62,678 bases of DNA from Cudoniella acicularis. Lineage: Eukaryota; Ascomycota; Leotiomycetes; Helotiales; Helotiaceae. The notes under the pieces are model-generated. The model was not told the origin of the DNA and did not search any database. It worked only from the letters and a program-made list of their open reading frames with translations. Location of the stretch: positions 1 through 62,678 of the forward strand of contig JAAMPI010000124.1 of assembly GCA_013054445.1 (NCBI GenBank). Reading direction: 5' to 3'. Position 1 is the stretch's first letter. The number at the start of each line of letters is the position of its first letter. The position numbers and the translations under genes are program-made. Shown here piece by piece: positions 37,701 through 47,547 of the stretch.

Positions 37701-37859
37701 CGAATTCTGGGTCCAAATAACCATGAAGAAGCCAAGAAAATGTGGAGAGAAGCCTGCGCCGGATTTTCGAAGATCTTTGGGGCCGATGCTTATCTGACTG
37801 TTGCTGCATACAGAGGATATGAGAAGTTCCTGAAGACATACACTTTCCCAGACCCATGA
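34796..37859 (+). CDS. NB-ARC/TPR STAND receptor (fungal NLR)
   Basis: Two exons: 34796-35121 and 35186-37859; 999 residues. The intron cuts the Walker A loop (GLGGIG/KT, near residue 109), so neither exon alone shows it. Residues 1-70 have one helix-like segment (LSEAIASFLFTSFDEATRNL) and an acidic Glu-Pro repeat linker; no known effector domain is recognisable. The NB-ARC part has VGLGGIGKTEL, a Walker B-like VLVVDPGD, a sensor-like GTIIVLARN, a GLPL-like FLPRAIL and an MHD-like LHPLVNFAL. From about residue 450 the protein is made of 42-residue TPR units with the usual LG..HPDTL pattern, the ligand-sensing part in this class. Fungal NLRs control incompatibility and cell death on sensing non-self (family knowledge); the ligand is unknown. 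The stop is TGA followed by CTAG, with 61 more sense codons in frame to 38045. See the separate entry. Confidence 0.93.
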
Positions 37860-38045
37860 CTAGGGAAAGGAATCATCAAGGAGAGTGGGAGGGAGGAGGG
37901 CGGAGAAGAGGAGGCGGAAGCGACTGGCTCCGACGTCAAAGCTAAGCAGTCGAAGAGCAGGAAAGCCAAAACGGGAAGGAGACAGTATCGATATCGAGAA
38001 AAGGTGCGCAGAGACGGACAGTCTGGCCGTAGCGAGACAGGGTAA
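37860..38045 (+). other. Candidate stop-codon readthrough extension of the NLR
   Basis: The NLR stop at 37857-37859 reads TGA CTA G. The frame then stays open for 61 codons (37860-38042) up to TAA at 38043-38045. The extension would be hydrophilic and charged: first Glu-rich, then Lys/Arg-rich (KAKQSKSRKAKTGRRQYRYR). UGA-CUA is the best characterised readthrough context in eukaryotes and is used by fungi to make alternative enzyme isoforms (established knowledge). No intron could remove the TGA, as no suitable GT donor lies just before it. The other explanation is a chance open frame in purine-rich, T-poor sequence; the +1 frame is also open for about 28 codons. Confidence 0.45.
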
Positions 38046-38707
38046 ATTTATGTACTAGTACACATAAAACTCTCTGATTGCATAATTCTTAAAGTCCTAT
38101 AATTAAATTTGGACCGATTTCATCCGAAAAGCCGCAGCACCTCAGATCTCAATTGATAACACGACATGAATCCTGCATATTATCTTATTCGAGTTTCTAC
38201 TCGGTATCCCCTCTCGTAAACGCCTTCAATCCACCCCTCTGTCCTAGCCAACCAAAAACACAAGTCAGAAATTCCAGAAAAGAAGGCGAGAACGGCCCAC
38301 CAGTCACAACACAGGGAACCCATATCCCGTACATAAGTCGCCTCAATCCGTGTAACCCGAGACACAGTCCCTACCAAAAAGGCGTCCGGCTAATCATGCA
38401 GGAAGTATCTGCCAGCAAACACAAATGCGAGGCTGTAGCTCTCCACATCTTATCACCTCAACCTAACTGATCGAGCCACATCACATTAATGAATTATGTA
38501 CACCAATCAATTGATCCAAGGCTGAGAAAGGCGATTTTCTTTGCTGTACTCCTACGTACTATATATTTACGAAAGAGATTTCGAAAAAGAGAGTAAAGTT
38601 CTTAGATGACTTTCTAGAATCTAAAATTTTTGTTTTTCTGCCGCCATGTCAATTCTCGTTCTCGCTTCCCCCCTATTACCGGTTTCCCGAAGCAGAAGCA
38701 TATCCAT
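38046..38707. other. Intergenic between NLR and membrane protein gene
   Basis: No supported exon. The last part is presumably the promoter and leader of the downstream gene. Confidence 0.5.
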
Positions 38708-39432
38708 ATGTCACCCACGCCACTGACAACGACCACGACCACCTTCACCACCTCACTCGTTCAACCATCGCAAGATGGTAAGACCAACTCCCAAAAAGAT
38801 AACAAAAATGGCACGATAGTCCCTACTCCCACACTCTCAGTCTCGCCACAAACCACCGACTCCGCGATTTTGAATATCAAAGACGCCGGCGCCGACCCAA
38901 CATACATAACCCTCGCCATAACCCGTCCCACAACAACCTACACCACCGTCATCCTCCTCGGGAATTCATTCCCCAGTTCCCTTTCTGACCCCTCCCCTGA
39001 CCCCAACCCAAATTATTCACAACCAACATCCGACCCTAACACCATCGCCAACACCACCCAAACGCCTGGAATCCCAACCGGCTCCATAGTCGGAATTGTT
39101 ATTGGCGTAATTTTAACGTTCGGCAGTTTAATGGGCGTGTTTTATGTGTATACGTTGAGGGCGCGGCAGTATCGGCGGAAAATGAGATCGAGAACAGGGA
39201 GTACGAGTGGGAGGAGTAAGAGGAGTACAGCAACGGGGAGCACTGGGACTAGGAGGAGTCGGAGGAGTAGACGGAGGTGAGTTTCCTTGTTAATAGTTGT
39301 TGTTTTGGTTTTGAGATTTGGTGAAGTGCTGATGGTTTGAACAGTTCGATGGCTGGTCCTCCGCCACCGCCACCTCCACCTCCACCTGCGGAAGGTGGAG
39401 ATGCGCCGTTTCCCCCAGCTGGAGAACCTTGA
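38708..39432 (+). CDS. Small single-pass membrane protein, Ser/Thr-rich
   Basis: Two exons: 38708-39276 and 39345-39432; 218 residues. About 120 Thr/Ser/Pro/Asn-rich residues (TTTTTTFTTS near the start) precede one transmembrane helix (GSIVGIVIGVILTFGSLMGV, about 122-148). A very basic tail follows (RSKRSTATGSTGTRRSRRSR). The second exon adds a proline run and a Pro/Gly end. There is no cleavable signal peptide at the chosen ATG, so the outside-in orientation is inferred from the basic cytosolic tail. The layout recalls fungal wall sensors and glycosylated surface proteins, but I recognise no family. It lies 0.66 kb beyond the NLR reading frame on the same strand. Low-complexity sequence makes codon support weaker than for the neighbours, but the intron is canonical and the phase fits. 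Confidence 0.68.
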
Positions 39433-41773
39433 TTTTGGGATATTAGGATATATTTCACCGGCAAAGGATTGGATGAGAAACTTCTGGAGGATTGAGTGCG
39501 ACAGACAGGGGAAAATGAAATTCTTTTGGGTTGGAGGAACGAAAGAAGGTGTTTGAATAACTTGCAGTGCGCGATGTCTTGAACGAAATTTTCTGGATGG
39601 CTCTTGCGGGAATGAAGCAATGGATGTAATGTAGTGAAATGTTTGAATCTCTTACCGTAACTTCTCGACCGTTTATTGCTCAGTGTCACGAGGTTGTTCC
39701 AAACATTTTCAATATTTCTCCTACTGTGAGATATTATAAGAAAAAATGGGAATGTGGCCTAATCTAGCCTATTGTCTTGTGTTGATCTTCCGAATATTAG
39801 AGATACTCAAAAACTGTGAGACATTTTTAAATAATCTAGGATCTTACGAGATAAAAACCTACCTTCACTTGGAGTGCCGATGAAAAGATTAGTTAGGTTA
39901 TTGATTATCTAAATTCTCTAAATCTGTGAGTAATTTAGCACTGCATATGCGATAAAAAGATTAGTTAGGCTGTTTTTCTAAATATCTCTAAATCTGTGGA
40001 TAGTCCAGCGCTGCGATATGCGACATTTAGACTATCTAAGATAATATAGATAAAAACATTAGTTAAGCGATTGATTTTCTAGATATCGTTGTTTCTATAA
40101 ATAATCCAGTAGCTTAACTACCTAGAAAGTAAATCTCTATAAGATATCGATAGCATGCTACTTTTTTTTTTTGAATCTACGGGTCGTCGACGACAAGGCA
40201 CACAGGGACTTTAACCCTCTGTACTACATGTTGCGCAAATTGACTCTCGGAAATCTCTACGGTAACCTTGCTCGCGGAAAAGAAAGGAAAAGCGCATGTC
40301 AGCGTGGATTCGCGCGGAAAAAAAAAAGACTTCAATCACTTCTCAAGTTTAAAATATTCGTATAAGATAATTATATCAGAAGTGGTTTGAAGCATTTACT
40401 CAATAGCAGTTAGTATAGAGTAAATTTTATATTTTGCGCAAAGGGATTTTTGGTTAAAAAAAAGAGTAGCGGGATCGCATCCTCATGTCTCGCTTAAGTT
40501 CCCAGGTTAAAAGGGGAGGGTAAAAAAAGTAAGATAGCGGCATTTTAATTACAAATTTTAATAATTTTAAAATAGGAATAAGGGAAATTTTATTCTCTCA
40601 GACTAGTCGAAGAATGCGATACAAAAATTAAATAATAGAAACAGTTACGCCAAGCGGTTTTACATTTTTAGTGAATAATACAAATCTCTACAAACTGAAA
40701 GAGTCCCAGCGAAGAATATCAATTCGACAAATAGCCGAGGCGCTAACCAAATCTGAACTATGAGACAGAAAAAGCGTACCACCAGAAAAAAAATAAAAAT
40801 AAAGGTGGCTAAACCACAAGAGTAGGAGGAGAATGGTTACCCTCAAGCAAATACGAACGTCCGTGCTTCGAGACCTGACGGCACTATTTCATAACCTTAG
40901 AAAGGCCCGGGTAAGGTATCTCTTTTTGTTCAAGGCACGATCAACCCGGTTCCCAACGTATGCACAACGTTTGTCAGGCTCCCAAATTTCCACTGGGCCA
41001 TAAAGCAAGTTTTAGTTGGAAATTTTCGTTTATCATGTTGGATAAAGGGAACCTAGGAGAGAAGGGAAATTGGGATAGAGCCAATGAGAGCGCGCAACTT
41101 CTCGCTTGTTTTTTGGGGGCAATAGGAGACGCGACTTCAACGTCGCAAAAATATAAAGAATCAAACTATGCCAGGGATACATTTATAAATTGAAACACAT
41201 AGGGAAAAAGAAATTGACGGGCAGTCGCGATCCTCCGAGCTTTGAGATTCGACGGCTCTTTTTCAAACCAATTTGTGTTTAAATTGATAGGTGCTCCGAA
41301 TTAGCCTGGCTTATGAGTGCTCAGCCGCGAGCCGTGAACTGTAACAAGAATGACAATTGCAACTACGTACTGACTTGTTTTTATTATAAATTGATTGCAA
41401 GTTCAGGCATGCTCTATTAAATCTGTATTAAAAATCAAGGTACAAAACTTAAAGTTTGTAGAGAGGTATTGTATTTGGCATGCTGAGGAGTCGCACTTCA
41501 CAGAATTGCAGATAGCTATACCTTTCTTGATGAAACTCTGTTCCTGGTCCTTTCTTGTAACTAGATTTGTGCTTGTATGAATTTAGAAAATGAACAATTC
41601 ATGTTCGATCCCTATAGATGGCATAAGGTTGTTAGAGGACAATAGAAACAATCTTCTAGACTTGACAATAGTTAAAGCTAATAATAGCGAGATTGAATGA
41701 TTGTCTATTGTTCGCACAGTAGAAAGCACTACAGATTCACTTCTCTATCTCAAGATAAGCTAGGCAGCGTACA
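39433..41773. other. AT-rich gene-poor island
   Basis: By eye this is the most AT-rich part of the window, with frequent TA steps and runs such as AATTTTAATAATTTTAAAAT. It has no intact gene. It holds a degenerate tandem repeat (39806-40118) and a few tRNA-like fragments on the minus strand (near 40207-40230 and 40730-40765). This is the look of an old mobile-element remnant, possibly altered by repeat-induced point mutation, but no transposase or reverse transcriptase can be read. Confidence 0.55.
39806..40118 (+). repeat. Degenerate tandem repeat, about 72-nt unit
   Basis: Three recognisable copies begin at 39879, 39951 and 40049 with a GATAAAAAGATTAGTTAGG-like core, continue with TCTAAATCTGTG and end near a GCACTGCATATGC-like segment. 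A partial copy lies just upstream (39806-39858). Spacing is 72 nt, then 98 nt, so the third copy has an insertion. Confidence 0.65.
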
Positions 41774-42704
41774 ATGGCAGGGCATCGCACATTTACTATA
41801 CGTATTCCACGACATAAACCCCTCTCACTTTTATCGAATTTTGAATTTCCTCCTCCTCTCTTCAGCAACAACACTTCCATCATCCGAACCATTTACTGTC
41901 CCAACCCTCGTTGCTGCCATGAAGCTCTCCGCCAACTATCTTCCGGTCCTCGGACCGTCAATTACACAGTCTTTCGCCCGAATAAAGGGCAAGAAAATCG
42001 CCAAAAAGTAGCACCAGACCCGGCACTTTTCTCCCGAGTTCTGTGTTCGCTTTGGCTACCCAGCGGTCTCTTATGATAGTTGGGCTGCAAGGATTAACTA
42101 CCTCGAACAAGATGTCGTTGTCGTCCCGAGAATTCGGAAGACATTCGAAGAAATTGCTACTTTTGTGTCATTCGTTCGCTTCTGCCGTTATATGGATAAC
42201 ACCAATAATACAGTTGTTGTCGGAAGAAAGGACAAGGAGGAGGCATGGTTCCAACTCGTCTTGGGCCGATATGAGGCGATGAAAGATGAAGACGTGGCGG
42301 CGCTCGTCGGAAAGACTCTCGGGGGCTTGAATGTCCTTCGGACAGAGGAGGAGGTTCGGGAGAAGCTGAAAAAGCTTTTCTGCGAAAAGCTGGAAGAGGT
42401 AAGTACTTCGAAACTTATGAGATATTGAGGGGACTTCTTTCCTCTCGAAGAAGTTATTTTCATCTCGATATTCTTTGAAAACCCCTAAATCCGTGAGGTA
42501 TTGAGCTAACTATAGTAGGTTTTCGGCTGGGCGGCCTTGGTGTGCTGGGAGGAAAAGGAGCAGGTGTACCCCGGAATTGGGGCAGCCTTTGTAAGTACAT
42601 GACAATATCTCAGAAATTTTGAGACATCATTAACTAACAGATGATAGGCTGTTAAGCGTAGAGACGAGAGTAGGGACATTCATGAGGAAGAAGACGATGA
42701 ATAA
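41774..42704 (+). pseudogene. Frameshifted relic of a small gene, unknown function
   Basis: The 3' half has clean gene structure: coding to 42398, then exons 42519-42590 and 42648-42704 with canonical introns and matching phases, ending DIHEEEDDE and a stop. The 5' half does not join. The frame with the ATG at 41774 gives protein-like sequence (NYTVFRPNKGQENRQ) up to about 42040. The downstream frame, offset by one base, continues as CVRFGYPAVSYDSWAARINY. Deleting one base near 42040-42045 would connect them. The downstream frame itself has TAG at 42009-42011. No intron fits the gap. It is either a single-base lesion or an assembly error. It sits at the edge of the AT-rich island. I recognise no domain. 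Confidence 0.45.
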
Positions 42705-42747
42705 GATCCGATGGAGGAGTAGATGTTCAGGTACTAAGATACAACAA

Positions 42748-43850
42748 TCAGAGCTTGCTTGCTGGGACGATAAGTGCTGAGGCTTTGTTCAACGTTTCCT
42801 CAGCCTCTCGCTCAATCCTCTTTACCAATGCGTCGCAAGTGGGAATGTCATGAATGAGACCAATGACTTGACCAGCAGTCCAGACCTGGAACTTGTTAGT
42901 AATTGCAAAGTACCATGACATGTTGATGCTTACTCCGTAATCAGGATCTCCATTGATGAAAACCTCCCTGCCCCTTTTACCGCTAACATATGGCGCAACC
43001 TCCTCGAACTTGCCGGTCGTGCTTTCCTTCTCGATCCTCACGGCTTCCTGCGTAACCTTATTTTTATAAAGTCGACTAGTGTTCTTCCATCTACGGAGCA
43101 CGAGTTCTGTGTCGGTTTCTGAAGCCTTAACAATCTCTTCCTTGATTTTGATGTGAATAGGTGCTTCAACTGTACACATAAATCGAGTTCCCATGTTAAT
43201 ACCTTCGGCACCAAGACTCAAAGCAGCAGCCAGACCTTGGCCATCCGCAAAGCCTCCAGAAGCAATAAATGGCACCTTGAGAGATTGTCGCGCACGACTA
43301 AGAAGAATGAAGTTTGTGATGTCCGTCTCGCCAACGTGGCCAGCACACTCGAATCCATCAATACTCAAAAAGTCAACCCCCAAATTAATAGCGCTCTGTG
43401 CATGTCGTATGGTGGTACACTTGTGGAGGATTATGGTGCCAACAGCTTTCAACTTCTTGATTACTGGCCCTGGACTATTTCCTGCTGTTTCGACAATTCG
43501 GATGCCCTCGTCGATAGCCACTTGTGCGTATGCGCCATAATCGGGGGCGTTCATAGAAGGGAGAAGGGTAATGTTCACACCAAATGGCTTGTCGGTCATG
43601 GTCTTGCATTTTCGGATTTCTTTTCGAAGGTCTTCGGGGGTAGGTTGGGTGAGCGCTGTGAGTATTCCGAGTCCGCCAGCGTTACTGACTGCAGATGCGA
43701 GTTCAGCATATCCGACCCATTGCATACCACCTTGGACTATGGGGACTGAGGATAAAGTCAGCATTAAGAACAGCAATGAGACCGAGGCGCATTCTGGGCC
43801 GGCTTACCTTTAATGCCTAGAGCCCTTGTGAGCTTGGTGTTGAAAGGCAT
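42748..43850 (-). CDS. Nitronate monooxygenase with C-terminal SKL
   Basis: Three exons on the minus strand: 43808-43850, 42934-43745, 42748-42885; 330 residues. An FMN TIM-barrel enzyme that oxidises nitronates such as propionate-3-nitronate to carbonyl products and nitrite. The N-terminal FMN region reads VPIVQGGMQWVGYAELASAV, then NAGGLGILTA. The phosphate-binding part has SIDGFECAGHVGE and PFIASGGFADGQGL, then GAEGINMGTRF. The second intron (42886-42933) is 48 nt, in frame and free of stops, so it is easily missed; removing it joins DPDYG to VWTAGQV as in relatives. The last three residues are SKL, the textbook type 1 peroxisomal signal, so a peroxisomal location is a strong inference. 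It lies convergent with the gene relic, 43 nt away. Confidence 0.93.
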
Positions 43851-46533
43851 TGTGATTAACTCTAAAATCTAAATGTCTAAGCAGGTGGAAGGGATTCTAA
43901 GAGAATGCAATGTATTCTATTGTATTATGGGGGTTTTTTAAAGTCGTCTCTTGTGCTTCGTAACGTCGGTGTCATGGAGGAAAATCAACTGCGTGGATCA
44001 GCAGCTTCCCCACGAATTCCAGGTTGTGCCTCGGCCCGTTCAGCGTCAGCCGAGCCTATGTGGCCAGGTAGGTATGGGGAGCGGGATTACTCATCGAGAT
44101 GCCCATTCTCAAGAGACCAAGACCATCGACCTTCTCCTTCGCACAACCCCGTGCTCACAAGCTTCTCCATCTTTGTCAGATGTATGTAACGACGTTTGCC
44201 GGAGCATAAGAACTCGTGCCCTGCCCAGTTTCAATGGACAAGTCCGACCATGAGGGCTGCGAGCGGCTCTAGGGTCTTTGCATGGGCAAGTGATCCAGCA
44301 GCAGCGCAAGACCGTCGCGGTCCTCCAGAGTCAAGCTTCAGCTGTCCTGAGATCTTCGCCTCTTCAGGACCTGGGCGACTTTGATGTCTTATGGCTCAAT
44401 TGGAATTGTCTTCAGAGGTATCCTCCTCACGTGGATCCCGAAGGCTTTCCTGTCTGCAGACTGCTTGCTGTGCTGTAAGTATAGCATCGTCGAAACATTA
44501 TCGCAATGTCACATCGAACCCAAGTGAAGCTCGATATTAGGACGCGTCTCCATCCCAAGCTCCCAACGGCCAGCCCAACACCGGTTCAATCACTTGCATA
44601 TCTTCCGCGGCCGTCCTACCACAGGCTCAATCGACTGTGCCACCCCGAATGGGAAGCTGTGTTACGACGACTTCCTTGGGCAGCAATGCTCTCTATTAAT
44701 CTTGATGCGTTGGTCACAGCAAGGCTGTCTGGATGCTGCAACAAGGCTGCTCTCTACGACTTGGCCTTCTCTCACGCCGCCACGCGTTCTATAACACCAT
44801 CTCTTTTGGACCACTAGGCAGGCCCCAACCACAAGCATTGAGTCTGTGTATCTTTGGCACCATCAACTCAGAAGGATCGCAAGGCCTCTTGGGCACCCGC
44901 GGTGGCCGTAGGCTGTAGGCTGAAGCCGTGAGTACCAAACTCCCAGACAAGACGATGCGGACGTTCCGATTGAATGAAGGATCCAAGTTGCGGTGCGGAC
45001 AGCTACTTGAAAATTTTCAGAATCCTTCTCTCATCTGACAGCGCCTGCGCGCTCTGAGACAGTGCGATCAGTCGATCTGGCAGAAGGGGGCTTGCACGTT
45101 CGCCTACCTTTTGTTATCTGGGCTCTCCGCAAGCCCGCGAACGGCAATGCAGGAGTGGCCCGACTCTGAGAATCACATCCCCGGCGAACCAGATTTCCTT
45201 CTTGAACATCGCATTCCACCCAGACTGTCGGGTCCAGTTGGTGCAGATTGCCAGGGCGGTGAAGCACCAGAGGTCACGATGGCAAGAGTGGCTTCTTAAG
45301 ACGGGGACGCAGGTCGCAGGGCTGATCTCTGTATGGGTTTGTATGGGTCTGTATGGGCCTGTATGGGCCTGTTTGGTACTCCTGTCCCTCCCCAGTCGCC
45401 CACAAGGGTTTCTCTGCAGTACAAACCTCGAATCAAGGAGCTTCCTGGCGTTCTGGCGCGTTACTCACGGTTCGTCGTATAAATGTAGCCACCCGTCCCT
45501 GCAGTGTAGCTTCATCGACGTCTCGAACATCTAAGTACCAGATGGAGGTCAAGACACACTTTTCACTACAGCATCGCGAGATCCGGGTCCCACCTATCAG
45601 GTTGCGCAGCTTGAGATTTGATCATCCGTCGGCCTTCTGTTAATGGGCCCAGAATGCGATTAGATGTTCATTTCCGCGCAGTTGGGGTTTTGAAATTTCC
45701 GGGATCTGCAAACGTATTTTTGATTCTTCGAGAAAAGCAACGATACACCAACACCAGCGAGGGTGGGACATTATTATTTACAACCAGTCTCGCAACAAAC
45801 ACTGCACTTTATGACAGACTCCCGGTACTTCTTCCACGTCCTACTTTCGTCTCCCTGCAGCGTGCTTTAACCAGGCTAGCAAAGCGTTTCTTATTGGACT
45901 CTTCAGATGAGACGTTTTCTATCCCTATCGATTATTTCCCCCCAATGCCCCTCCACCTGCCCAACTCCACCTCACCCTCTTTTTTCCCAATGTCCCCATG
46001 TCCCATGACGACTGCTTAGCTGCAAGAGGCTGTAAGAGTCTGCAGCGTTGGCTTTGCATCTCCACTAGCCTCACTTGTCTCAAGCCTCATATTGCTTTTG
46101 TACTGTTACCGTAGTCATTCGGTTCCGTTGCACATCAGCTGTTGTATGCCACCGATGGAGACAGCACACACGGCCCTCCATATTTTTTTTCGGGTGATCG
46201 ACGTTACTTCTTCGAATGCGCTTCTCCATCTGCTCAGATGCATTATGCCGAAACTGTCTTGAGTCTAGCTGCCGTGTTGCATGGATGGATACGCAAACGC
46301 AGCAAGATTTTACCCTTCTCTCTCCTGATAGTTCGACTGCCACCTCAGTCCTCACACCAACTTCTTCTTAAAAACTGTCCTTAAGCAAGAAGATCTACCT
46401 ATAAGAACTTCATCGAGCTCCGCTTCCTGCAGAGCATAACGCCATATCCGATACCCGCCCTCCACTGTTTCTCCTCCACATTCCGAAATATACATAAGCT
46501 CCCTCGCTGCCCAACACGGAGATATTGTCAAAG
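43851..46533. other. 2.7 kb gene-free stretch
   Basis: ORFs of 60-133 codons exist on both strands, but none has splice support or a recognisable domain. It contains a 10-nt tandem repeat (listed separately). The right end is the promoter of the dsRBM-like gene. A long noncoding transcript cannot be excluded. Confidence 0.5.
45331..45370 (+). repeat. 10-nt tandem repeat, four copies
   Basis: Four consecutive copies of GTATGGGYYT (GTATGGGTTT, GTATGGGTCT, then GTATGGGCCT twice), followed by a broken fifth. Confidence 0.85.
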
Positions 46534-46929
46534 ATGTCCTATTCAACATATAGCTCAGGCCCTGCCACATGGCAAGAGAGACTCGAAGGTATGAGAACAT
46601 TTTCCCGAGTCAATTGCTTTCTAACATCACACAGAAAAGTGTCGCGAAGCCCAAATCCACCCTCCGGTTTTCCAAATTGTTTCTGATAGACGTGGTATGT
46701 TCCCAACCCATTCACACCACTTAGGAAGGATCAATTGATTGACAATGGCACAGGTGGACGCACAGCATGGTCGAGCACTGTCACGGTTCAAGGGCAAAAT
46801 ATATCGGCTCGGTACTGGTATGACGGACAATACGTGAACAATGCCAAGGAGGATGCTGCGGAGGTGGCCTTGAAGCACTTGAATGGATCGACTCCGAGCT
46901 CCCCATCGCAGAGTCGAACGGGATGGTGA
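46534..46929 (+). CDS. Minimal dsRNA-binding-fold protein
   Basis: Three exons: 46534-46588, 46635-46694, 46754-46929; only 96 residues. Nearly the whole protein is one double-stranded RNA-binding-motif-like fold. The first helix is in ATWQERLEEKCREAQIHPP, the strands are FQIVSD, AWSSTVTVQG and ISARYWYDG, and the last helix begins NNAKEDAAEVALKHL, the usual Ala/Lys-containing second dsRBM helix. No partner domain (RNase III, helicase, deaminase) is attached. I recall similar short proteins in filamentous ascomycetes, without known function. Both introns are 46-59 nt with canonical ends, and the phase is 1 at both junctions (291 nt in total). RNA binding is inferred from the fold. The lysines that contact the phosphate backbone are fewer than in classical dsRBMs. 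Confidence 0.82.
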
Positions 46930-47547
46930 ACGGCATCGTAATATTGGATCAACGTAACGGCGATAGCGGCAACGAATAAGTCAGATTGGCCTGTAGGATA
47001 TAAGACGGTTAGAAGGGTCACCATACGGTATGGTGTTGCATGGTTTGGCGCAACGAATGGCTTTAGGCGTCGGGTATTGCTGGGTTCTTCACAGGACGGC
47101 GAAAGGACGCTGGAGTTGACACCGCAATCTGCGGATATTCGGTCATATTCTTGGAGATTGATTGAACGGAAAAGTTCTAGATCTATTTTGAAATCGTCCT
47201 ATATCTGCTGAAAAGCTTGAAATTGGGTGGTCGGAAATTTTACACTCTTACACTAAGAATTATTGACTGATCATAAATGTCCAATGCGATTGACACCAAA
47301 CATGTTATTGTGATCTGTGCTGAGAAAAATACATCCGGGGGCGCAAGTACAAGGCCGTGAAAAGATCCCAGCAGTCTGGTTTCTGTGATCACCAGCAGCG
47401 ATGTCCCCTGAAAGCCCCTGAATTGACAGCCTTTCTCAGGCTATGAAGCACACTACCAAGTTGGTGCCTGTCAGGCTTCAACTCCGCTAGTCGAATTTTT
47501 GAACACCATCATCGAGCACGACCGAGCACCGACTCAACAACATCAAC
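46930..47547. other. Intergenic between dsRBM-like and uS7m genes
   Basis: 3' flank of the small gene and promoter of the mitoribosomal gene; no coding exon seen. Confidence 0.5.

Noticed and set aside
37860..38045. A missed intron removing the NLR stop codon
   Set aside because: There is no GT donor in suitable phase just upstream of the TGA, so readthrough or a true stop are the only options.
42008..42062. 54-nt intron (GTAGCA to CCCAG) to repair the gene relic
   Set aside because: Length and ends are acceptable but no phase combination leads into the downstream coding frame.
44506..44817. 103-codon ORF in the gene-free interval
   Set aside because: Overlaps several other ORFs of similar length and shows no recognisable motif.
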